From positions 1 to 61,200 of the forward strand of contig NZ_JACJOO010000076.1 of NCBI RefSeq assembly GCF_014695575.1: a stretch of DNA of 61,200 bases. Direction: 5' to 3'. The DNA comes from Leptolyngbya sp. FACHB-8 (GTDB lineage: Bacteria > Cyanobacteriota > Cyanobacteriia > Elainellales > Elainellaceae). Shown here piece after piece: positions 54,697-61,200 of this stretch (position 1 is its first letter; each line of letters opens with the position of its first letter). Position numbers and translations under genes: made by a program. Below the pieces are notes generated by a model. The model ran no database searches. It was not told the DNA's origin and saw only the letters and a program-made list of their open reading frames with translations.

Positions 54697-56460
54697 TTAT
54701 CGGGGGCGTTCGCCATTGCGGGGGTAGCGCTGGTCTTGCCAGACGTTGCCAACGCCTTTGATAACGCCACGTCCCACCAGCCCAATGCCGCGCCCGATCA
54801 CCTCCGTCAGCACATAGACCAGGCTGCTGCCGACTACGGAAAAAGCGGAGCGTAGACGGGGGGCGATCGCATCCCGCGTTTCCAGGGCCAGAGTCACGAA
54901 ATACGGAATGCCGTTGAGTTGATCGAGTTCCTCTCGGCGTGGGGCGTAAATCGAACGGTACTGAATCCCGCTGAATTGAAAGGTGAGCAGACGATAACGG
55001 CTTTCAAAGATGTCTTGAGGTTCGATAAAGTAGCGATTGCGGCGGTAGTGCCAGGATAAATCGTTGCGAAAGCGTTCGATCTCACGGGTCGATATCAGTC
55101 GACGATTGTAGAAGTTTTGCTTCATCACTTCTAAATCCGAGAAGCGGTTTAGCAGCGGTTGCATGACTCCATTCGCCACCTGAATGACCAGGTGGCTCAA
55201 CAACATCTCGGCCCGAATCAGTGCTTCAGGATTCCCGGCAGCATAGGGGAGGCCATCAATGATGAGAGGTGTTTGAAATAACAGGTGAGTGATTAACGTT
55301 TCAAATCCGGGAATCGGGTCAAGAATTTCAGCCTGAACGGTATCGGCTTCATCCAGCAATTCCCCCACTAACTCCAACTCCCCCTGGGCAGTGGTCAGGG
55401 TGTAGTATTTGCCCAAGAAGTCGATGATGGTAGCTTCCCAGAGGTCGCGCAGAAGCTGCGATCGCTTCTCTGGCAAGTGCTCTATCGACACCTGCGAGAA
55501 GTTCAATTCGTCGAGAATATCTTCTAATTTCCGCAGAATGAGAATGAACAATTCCTGCTTCCGTTCGGCCCGCAGGATGTCTGTCTCCATGGGGGTATGG
55601 GTTTGATTCTCGACACTGGTTCCTAGTCTGCGCAGTACTGCATTGATAAGGAGCGATCGCAAACTTTGAGCACTCATGCGTGTCTCCAACGTCTCCACGG
55701 GAGCCGTCGCGGCTAAAGCGGGAACGGGCATGGTTTGAGGCACCATCAGGGAGGACGCAACCGGCTCAGTGCTGGTATCTCTGACCGGCTCTTCTGCCGA
55801 CAACGTAGGGGTTGCCAGGATCCGTTGCACCAGCCACCGGGACGCGTTGAGCTCCCGCCTGCGGCCTTCCAGCACAAGGCGATCGAGCGAAGTGAGGCGG
55901 CGATCGCGCAATTGTTTATCCAGGTCAGCGATCGCCCGATCAATCTGCTGAGTACCCAGCATTCGCCAATTACGCCGCAGTCTCCGTAGCGGGCCGGGTG
56001 TTGTAAGGGGTGCCGCTGCTGGAGCCATTTCAATCCAAACCGCCTGCCCTGCTGCTACCTGCCGTATCGTAGCCACTAGTGTTTCAGGATCGCTATCGCG
56101 GAGCCAAAATCCTGTTGCCCCCGTTCGCCGCGTTGCTGCAACCAGCACAGGTTCGGCGGATGTTCCCAGTACCAAAATAGGCACCTGGGGAAACTGCGCG
56201 CGGAGTTGCTGGCACAAAGCAAAGCCGTGGGCGCTTCCGGGTAACCCCAGCACGATTAGGGGAGCGGGTTGACCCGCTACATCTGAGGCCGGAGGAAGGG
56301 AGAGGACAGTGGCGATCGCCTCTTCCAAACCCAACCCACCGTCGGCTATTACCTGAATATCTCCAAACTGCTCTAACCAAAGCCGCATCCCTGCCCGATA
56401 GGTCGGGTCATCATCCAGCAGAACCAGGTATAACAGCGAGGGGATCGGTGGCATTGGCAA
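54697..56460 (-). CDS. DUF3685 (Ycf55-like) protein with pseudo-receiver domain
   Basis: 587 aa. Residues about 9-135 fold like a response-regulator receiver: acidic DDD at 16-18, but the phospho-Asp position in PAPLIVLGLPG is Gly, so it cannot be phosphorylated in the normal way. The C-terminal part (about 260-540) is DUF3685/Ycf55 with NFYNRRLISTREIERFRNDLSW, PQDIFESRYRLLTF and LDQLNGIPYFVTLALETRDAI. Ycf55 is kept in cyanobacteria and red-algal plastids; function unknown. A short hydrophobic end suggests membrane contact. Confidence 0.88.
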   Translation of the reverse strand: MPMPPIPSLLYLVLLDDDPTYRAGMRLWLEQFGDIQVIADGGLGLEEAIATVLSLPPASDVAGQPAPLIVLGLPGSAHGFALCQQLRAQFPQVPILVLGTSAEPVLVAATRRTGATGFWLRDSDPETLVATIRQVAAGQAVWIEMAPAAAPLTTPGPLRRLRRNWRMLGTQQIDRAIADLDKQLRDRRLTSLDRLVLEGRRRELNASRWLVQRILATPTLSAEEPVRDTSTEPVASSLMVPQTMPVPALAATAPVETLETRMSAQSLRSLLINAVLRRLGTSVENQTHTPMETDILRAERKQELFILILRKLEDILDELNFSQVSIEHLPEKRSQLLRDLWEATIIDFLGKYYTLTTAQGELELVGELLDEADTVQAEILDPIPGFETLITHLLFQTPLIIDGLPYAAGNPEALIRAEMLLSHLVIQVANGVMQPLLNRFSDLEVMKQNFYNRRLISTREIERFRNDLSWHYRRNRYFIEPQDIFESRYRLLTFQFSGIQYRSIYAPRREELDQLNGIPYFVTLALETRDAIAPRLRSAFSVVGSSLVYVLTEVIGRGIGLVGRGVIKGVGNVWQDQRYPRNGERPR

Positions 56461-56622
56461 GGTAGGGACAGAAAAATGGTTCGCCAGGAACCCTTTCTAG
56501 CTTAATCACTCAACCAGCGAAGAACCGTGTTGCAGACGGCAGAATTAGAAGCCGCTCATGGGGAAAGGGTAACGGGTACTCGGCTGTGTTATTCCAAATT
56601 TTCTCCTTCCCTAATTTCCCAC

Positions 56623-58755
56623 CTAATATTCCTCTTCGTAAGCAGGCTCCTCATAGACAGGCTCTTCGTAAGCAGGCTCTTCGTAAACGGGCTCCTCGTC
56701 GGCAGGCTCTTCGTAAGCGGGCTCCTCATAGTCGGAAGTCGCTTCTGGAGCGCTCCAGCTATCCCAGACGGCATCTCGTTCGGCTTCCCATTGGTTGATG
56801 GAGGCACGAGCTTCACCATAAAGAGGGCGACCGCGCCCGATTTGAGCGGCCGTGTCGATCGCCCGGGTCAGGCTGCCCTGGGCAGCGAGGCCATTGGCTT
56901 CATCCAGAATCTTGCGGTCTTCGGCAATGAGCACCCGATCAATTTCGGCCTGCCAACCGTCAGCGGCGGCACTCGCTTCGGCATAGAGCGCTCGCCCCTC
57001 CTGAATCTGACGGGCTTCACGAATGGCGTCACGCAGCTTATTCTCCTTCGCCAGTTGCCGCGCCCGGTCGAGGATTGGCTGGTCCTCAATGGTTTCGATC
57101 TGGGCAACCCATTCGGCAATCCGCTCCTGGGCTTCTTCATGAAGGGCACGATCCGGGCCAATGGTTTCGGCCACAGCGATCGCCTTTCGCAAATCAGGAA
57201 TCACCTTAGAATTGGCCAGATCAATCGCCCGTACCAGTATGGGTTGATCCTGAAGGAGTTCAATTTGCGATCGCCAGAAGGCAATTAATGTTTGGGCCTG
57301 CGTACGGCGAGGCCGTTCCATACTCACGTCAGCTGCCTGGTTGATGGCTAGCTCCAGAGCCTGCTTCTGGCCCAAGCTGGCGATCGCGCTGGCCATCTGC
57401 AACTGGGTCACATCCTTCAACTGGCCCTGCCAGTCTGCCATCGTGGTCTGGGCGACACTGTAGAGGGCACTGCTACGGGGGATTCCCTGAAGCGCGGCGA
57501 TCGCTTCTTGCAAGCGCCAGAGCTGGGCTGGAGACGGTTGCCAGTCGGTATTTACGTCCCAGGAGGCCAATTTTTGAGCGTGGCTGTAGCGCACCAGGGC
57601 GGCCAGTTCTCCTTCCAGAGGTAAGTCAGTCGGGATGGCCTGGGCCAGGGCGATCGCCTCGTCCGTATTGCCTTGCTGCCACTGCTGCCACCCCATACTG
57701 GCGAGGGCCGTGCCCCACTCCTGACGGTTCTCCTGAGCTTCTTCCCAGGCATGGGTTTGAGGGATGATTTCGCTCAATTGTGTGAGAGCGGCCTGTAAAT
57801 TATCGGGGTTCTTCCGGCGAGCTAACCGCCGAGCCTCTTGCAGAGAACCCCAGGAACTGCGCTCTGCAAAAATTTGCTGCGTGAGCTGCGCCATGCGCTG
57901 TTCACGCCAGTAGGGCGACTGCAACCGTCCCAGAGCCAGCAGTTGTTGAGAGGCTTCGCTCCAAAGCTGATTTTTCAGGGCTTCCTGGGCCGTTTCGTAA
58001 ATAGCCTGACCTTCCTCCCATTCCGCTTGCCACTCCTTGATTGTGGCTTGAGCCTTGTCATAGAAAGGGCTGCTTTTAGGCACAAGGCTGGCAATTTCTA
58101 AGGCTCCTTTCAAATCGCTATTGGTGTAGCGCTGACGGGCCATTTCCATCAGGTTGCGTGACCAGCGCCCCAGCCATTGTTGTGACTCTGCGTACAGGGG
58201 GTGGCGAGGGGTCCAATCTTTGACCAAGTCAACAGCCGCTTTCAGGTCGCGCAACTCCCCAGAACGGGCCGCTTCCTGAGCACAGTAGAGCTGTTCTGGG
58301 TCGGGGGAGAGCCGGGAGACGCGATCGCACTCCGGCATAGGCGGCAGGCTGGTCAACCAGATCAGCGCGAGTATCCCTAGCCCGCCTGTGACCCCGAGAC
58401 CGGTCATAAACATCATGGACAGCGTCCAACCCGTCCGCCTCTTACCCTGTCGGGTTGGATTCTTAGCCGGAGGCGATTTCTTTAGCCGGGGAACCGGATG
58501 TTTAGGCGCAGGTGCTTTTGGTGGAGCCATTCGGGCTGCTTTTTGCCGACGGAGCGCTTCAGCTTTTCGCTGAGCCCGTTCAGCTCGTTTGCGGCGCGAT
58601 CGCTGCCTCGAACGTTGAGGAGGCATGACCTCCGGTGGACTGATGGGCTGTGCTACAAGCTGAGCCTGAGATCCCTCAACACTCCAGCCGAGTTCTTGCC
58701 CTTGGCGCATCCGTTGTCCGTTCACTCGTTGATTGCTTACAACCTTATCTGGCAT
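56623..58755 (-). CDS. Single-TM protein with helical repeats and EEPxY tail
   Basis: 710 aa. N-terminal 110 residues are very basic (RSRQRSRRKRAERAQRKAE) and cytoplasmic; one TM (about 111-135, MMFMTGLGVTGGLGILALIWL) follows. Residues about 150-670 consist of repeated helical units with a motif ...A..I...HPLY.EAQ..I..W... (TPR/coil-like), seven or more copies. The end is a run of EEPAYEEPxY repeats. Found in cyanobacteria; function unknown. The large extracytoplasmic part could anchor an envelope or thylakoid scaffold. Confidence 0.8.
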   Translation of the reverse strand: MPDKVVSNQRVNGQRMRQGQELGWSVEGSQAQLVAQPISPPEVMPPQRSRQRSRRKRAERAQRKAEALRRQKAARMAPPKAPAPKHPVPRLKKSPPAKNPTRQGKRRTGWTLSMMFMTGLGVTGGLGILALIWLTSLPPMPECDRVSRLSPDPEQLYCAQEAARSGELRDLKAAVDLVKDWTPRHPLYAESQQWLGRWSRNLMEMARQRYTNSDLKGALEIASLVPKSSPFYDKAQATIKEWQAEWEEGQAIYETAQEALKNQLWSEASQQLLALGRLQSPYWREQRMAQLTQQIFAERSSWGSLQEARRLARRKNPDNLQAALTQLSEIIPQTHAWEEAQENRQEWGTALASMGWQQWQQGNTDEAIALAQAIPTDLPLEGELAALVRYSHAQKLASWDVNTDWQPSPAQLWRLQEAIAALQGIPRSSALYSVAQTTMADWQGQLKDVTQLQMASAIASLGQKQALELAINQAADVSMERPRRTQAQTLIAFWRSQIELLQDQPILVRAIDLANSKVIPDLRKAIAVAETIGPDRALHEEAQERIAEWVAQIETIEDQPILDRARQLAKENKLRDAIREARQIQEGRALYAEASAAADGWQAEIDRVLIAEDRKILDEANGLAAQGSLTRAIDTAAQIGRGRPLYGEARASINQWEAERDAVWDSWSAPEATSDYEEPAYEEPADEEPVYEEPAYEEPVYEEPAYEEEY
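56627..56735. repeat. Degenerate 18-bp tandem repeat coding EEPAYE
   Basis: About seven units of CTCTTCGTAAGCAGG-like sequence on the + strand encode the EEP(A/V)(Y/D) tail of the gene on the minus strand. Repeat number could vary between strains by slippage. Confidence 0.75.
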
Positions 58756-59005
58756 TGGCTCTGTCCTTTCGCTGGTAGGGGCAACCCAACTCCCCGGCTA
58801 TACTGGCCCGGAAACCATCCTCAACCATAAAACTAGGAGAATGCGGAATCCCCATCCCTATACGTCATCCCAAACCCAATCTTGAACCTCAAGAAACATC
58901 CTTGAACCACTACACCACATCTTGCGTATGAGGCCGCAAGAATTATCAGTAGATACTAACTGAAATCTCTAAAAAAGCATCAAAAACTTCCCGTTACCTC
59001 TACCC
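58756..59005. other. Spacer upstream of the EEPxY protein gene
   Basis: No gene seen. It holds the promoter of the minus-strand gene. The rest of the gap to 59494 is filled by a B remnant (59006-59087) and an A element (59134-59265). Confidence 0.4.
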
Positions 59006-59087
59006 AACCTCAATTCGAGATCAGCCCAAGTGCCCTTTTTGGCGCGGGCTCTGCACCCACCAAAAGCCCTGAACCTGAGCTCAGGTT
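59006..59087. mobile_element. Family B remnant (82 bp)
   Basis: AACCTCAATTCGAGATCAG at the left and CCTGAGCTCAGGTT at the right match B ends. One hairpin remains in poor form (GCCCTTTTTGGCGCGGG.../...CCACCAAAAGCCC). Flanks differ (ACCC/TACT). An old, shrunken copy. Confidence 0.6.
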
Positions 59088-59133
59088 TACTCATATCTTC
59101 CTTGCTAGAACCAGAACCCGGACCGTTATTTTG

Positions 59134-59265
59134 CAGCAATTCTCATTTTGAAATCAGGCCCGAAAACCGCACGCCTTTAACGCGCGGTTTTCGGGCATCA
59201 AAGCCAAGAGTTCACGCCCTACGGGCGTGAACTCTTGGCTTTGATGCCCATACTGAGAATTGCTG
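59134..59265. mobile_element. Family A element (132 bp)
   Basis: Ends CAGCAATTCTCA and TGAGAATTGCTG, with the same two inner hairpins as 37579-37710 and 50567-50698. The 9 flanking bases (GTTATTTTG, GTTCCGGTG) match at 5 positions only, so a target duplication is not evident here. Confidence 0.85.
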
Positions 59266-59494
59266 GTTCCGGTGCCCAATACGGGTTTACCCATAACCGA
59301 TCCCTGATTACCGATTAACCCCCCAGAGTCTCGAAAAGTCCCCGTGACATAATAGATAGATAGGGAGCACGAGGAAGTGCGCGTTCGTCTTTGGCTGGCC
59401 GTTCTGCCAGAGAGACGGCTCTTTTGATGCCATATCCTCGTCAAGATGGGTGCAGGGTGACTGCCGCGAGTTACCTCTAGGGACAGGGACGCTT

Positions 59495-61057
59495 ATGAAA
59501 AAACAGATTCGTGAACAGGTGGAGCGCATTTTAGATGAGGAGTCTGGGCGCGTCCACAGCGTTATTGTGCAAATGGAAAGCCCGGATGAAGAACTGCGGG
59601 CCATGCTGGATGCCAGCATTGAAGCCATGCAACGGCGGCACCTCACCACCAGCCCCCGAGAGCTGCTGCCTCCCAAAGCCGATGTAATACTGAAGGATGC
59701 CGATTTTACGGCCACTGAGCGTCGTCACCTGCGGGCCAGCCAGGAAACGATGACCTCTCAGATTGCGTTAGCTGCCATACAAACCTCTACGGTACAGAGC
59801 CTCCGGCAAGCCGGGTTCCGTGTAGTAGCGGATTTGATGAAGTCGGATGTCGTGCAGGAGGCGATCGCTGCTGCCGTCAACCGCAGCAGACACAAAGACC
59901 GCCCACCTGAGGGCTTTCGCTCTTTCTGGAGTTCTCAAAGCGCCGTCCTGCGACTACGGCGCGATGACCTACATCGCTTACCGGAAGCGGTGCCCAATAT
60001 CAGCGCCATCTTTCCCAATCGCTCGGTACGGCTGCCTCCCGTGCTGGAGGTGAAGCAGGTGTCGGAAGCCGTAGCAGATTACAAAACCAGTGCCTGGGGG
60101 ATTGAGAAGATTGGGGCTCTGGCGGCCTGGGGAGCCTATGGTACCAAGGGCAAACACCGCACCTCCGGCCCTATTAAAGTAGCGGTACTGGATACCGGGG
60201 TTGATCCCGACCACCCTGAACTCCTAAACAAGGTAGTGGAGTGGGCTGAGTTTGATGAGAATGGCGAACGGGTTTCCGATTCGCTACCCTATGATTCGGG
60301 GGAGCATGGTCCCCATGTGTGCGGCACTATCGCTGGGGGGCATCCCGGCGCACCGAACGGTCATCCCTGGATTGGGGTGGCTCCCGACGTGGATTTGGCG
60401 GTGGGGATGGTGCTGAAGGGCGGCGCGGGGACGGACGCGCAAATTCTGGCGGGGATTGATTGGGCTATTGAAGTGGGAGCAGAGGTAATCAACATGTCTT
60501 TGGGGGCGATCGCCCTTGAACCAGACGTGGCTGACCTCTACACCCGTTCCATCCTGAATGCGAACCGTCTGGGGATTCCTGTCGTCGTCTCCATCGGCAA
60601 CGAAGGGGCGCAAACCTCAGGGGTTCCTGGCAACGACTTACTGGCTTTTGCGGTGGGTGCTACAGATACTAGTGATCGCCCCGGCGGCTTCAGTGGTGGC
60701 CGAACCCAAATTATCCGTGAATCTCGCTACATCGCTGACGAGTATTTGCCGTTAGTTTATATGAAGCCAGATGTTTCCGCCCCGGGAGTCGCGATACAAT
60801 CGTGCATACCCAAGAATCGTTACGCGGTTTGGAACGGCACATCGATGGCCGCTCCTCACGTAACGGGGGCAATTGCTCTGCTACTGGCCGCAACAGATAT
60901 CCGCTCCGTGCCCGAACCTCGCCGGGCCTTCCTGTTGCAAGATCTACTGGTCAGTTCGGTGGAAGAAATCGGGGAATCAGGGAAAGATCATCGTTACGGG
61001 TTTGGGCGCATCAACGTTTTGAGGGCGATCGCCCATGCTAAAGAGCAGGGCTATTGA
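59495..61057 (+). CDS. S8 family serine peptidase (subtilase)
   Basis: 520 aa from the ATG at 59495 (frame open from 59450), AGGGACAGGGA upstream. Catalytic Asp in VAVLDTGVDPDHPE, His in GEHGPHVCGTIAGG and Ser in NGTSMAAPHVTGAIA. Oxyanion Asn lies in SIGNEGAQTS. The first 190 residues are polar with no signal peptide and may act as a pro-domain or targeting part. The enzyme could be cytoplasmic. Monocistronic; downstream is a probable transposase. Confidence 0.93.
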   Translation: MKKQIREQVERILDEESGRVHSVIVQMESPDEELRAMLDASIEAMQRRHLTTSPRELLPPKADVILKDADFTATERRHLRASQETMTSQIALAAIQTSTVQSLRQAGFRVVADLMKSDVVQEAIAAAVNRSRHKDRPPEGFRSFWSSQSAVLRLRRDDLHRLPEAVPNISAIFPNRSVRLPPVLEVKQVSEAVADYKTSAWGIEKIGALAAWGAYGTKGKHRTSGPIKVAVLDTGVDPDHPELLNKVVEWAEFDENGERVSDSLPYDSGEHGPHVCGTIAGGHPGAPNGHPWIGVAPDVDLAVGMVLKGGAGTDAQILAGIDWAIEVGAEVINMSLGAIALEPDVADLYTRSILNANRLGIPVVVSIGNEGAQTSGVPGNDLLAFAVGATDTSDRPGGFSGGRTQIIRESRYIADEYLPLVYMKPDVSAPGVAIQSCIPKNRYAVWNGTSMAAPHVTGAIALLLAATDIRSVPEPRRAFLLQDLLVSSVEEIGESGKDHRYGFGRINVLRAIAHAKEQGY

Positions 61058-61163
61058 GGCGTCCCTCACGGACAGAAACACCACTAGTGGGTCATTTGAC
61101 TCGAATATCGCCATTTTTTATAGGCGGCTGTCAAGATAGTAGGGAACCCTTGGGTGCCCTGCT

Positions 61164-61200
61164 ATGACCCGTCGCCAAAAACATCCCCTGCGTGATCTGA
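61164..61200 (+). CDS. Probable transposase, N-terminal fragment (cut by window edge)
   Basis: ATG at 61164 opens MTRRQKHPLRDL before the window ends. This start looks like the beginning of IS630-type/helix-turn-helix transposases that are frequent in cyanobacteria. Upstream, CGCC...GGCG at 61112-61129 and AGGGAACCC/GGGTGCCCT at 61141-61160 are inverted repeats that could belong to an insertion-sequence end. Weak evidence. Confidence 0.35.
   Translation, partial: MTRRQKHPLRDL

Noticed and set aside
56527-57288. 253-codon plus-strand frame with LLIDRLFVSRLFVNGLLVGRL-like repeats
   Set aside because: It is the antisense of the EEPxY tail of the minus-strand gene; the hydrophobic repeats are a by-product of that coding repeat.

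Overview
The window is chromosomal DNA from a cyanobacterium. The evidence is a phycobilisome rod linker of the CpcL type, light-dependent protochlorophyllide reductase, the ribosomal protein PSRP-3/Ycf65, a ferredoxin-thioredoxin reductase variable chain, a Ycf55/DUF3685 protein, an isolated atpB-atpE pair, ADP-glucose pyrophosphorylase, and the octamer GCGATCGC (HIP1) scattered through most genes. The genus cannot be fixed from the sequence alone; gene content would suit a Leptolyngbya-like lineage, but that is a guess.

Layout. The left edge (1-54) holds the first 18 codons of a probable transposase on the minus strand. Next come cpcL, a LapA/degenerate-GGDEF membrane protein, a desaturase-family enzyme, small hypothetical genes, a response regulator and an OsmC protein (673-6530). 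From 6647 to 21681 every gene is on the minus strand. They form a surface-polysaccharide locus: four glycosyltransferases (one with two catalytic domains), a mutase-like flavoprotein, an ABC exporter (Wzm/Wzt type), a methyltransferase that carries the same C-terminal domain as the exporter ATPase, a secreted glycoside hydrolase-like protein and a large membrane protein. From 22502 to 27808 lie a patatin lipase, glgC with a coupled P-loop kinase, a DUF1611 protein and a degenerate GIY-YIG protein. The sulfate uptake genes (27858-32649) are cysA diverging from sbpA-cysT-cysW-NIL. Next are por, tRNA-Gly, atpD (beta) and atpC (epsilon), PSRP-3, a HAD phosphatase, a TPR protein, aspartase, a DUF362 protein and an AT-rich Sll1717-like ATPase gene. 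A three-gene minus-strand set (alpha-oxoamine synthase, Rieske oxygenase, Asp/Asn hydroxylase-like) at 44869-48468 may make or modify a lipid or amino-ketone. The last part has a DUF218 protein, ftrV, a PP2C phosphatase, NfeD plus paraslipin, a DUF3685 protein, a long TM/coiled repeat protein, a subtilase and the first codons of a second probable transposase at the right edge.

The most unusual content is between the genes. More than thirty long inverted repeats fill the intergenic spaces. Three classes can be told apart. (1) Single near-perfect palindromes with 14-35 bp stems and small loops, mostly at gene ends, where they may serve as terminators. (2) Family A, about 132 bp: 12-bp terminal inverted repeats CAGCAATTCTCA enclosing two long hairpins, flanked by ~9-bp direct repeats. 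(3) Family B, about 122-124 bp: 19-bp terminal inverted repeats enclosing two long hairpins, flanked by 4-bp direct repeats (GATT, CAAA, AACT at three copies). At 26820-27151 all three are nested: a B element sits in an A element, which sits in a single palindrome, each with its own target duplication. This shows that A and B are mobile, non-autonomous elements with a two-hairpin (three-way junction) design. Arms of different copies differ in sequence yet remain self-complementary within each copy. No transposase that could obviously move them is complete in the window.
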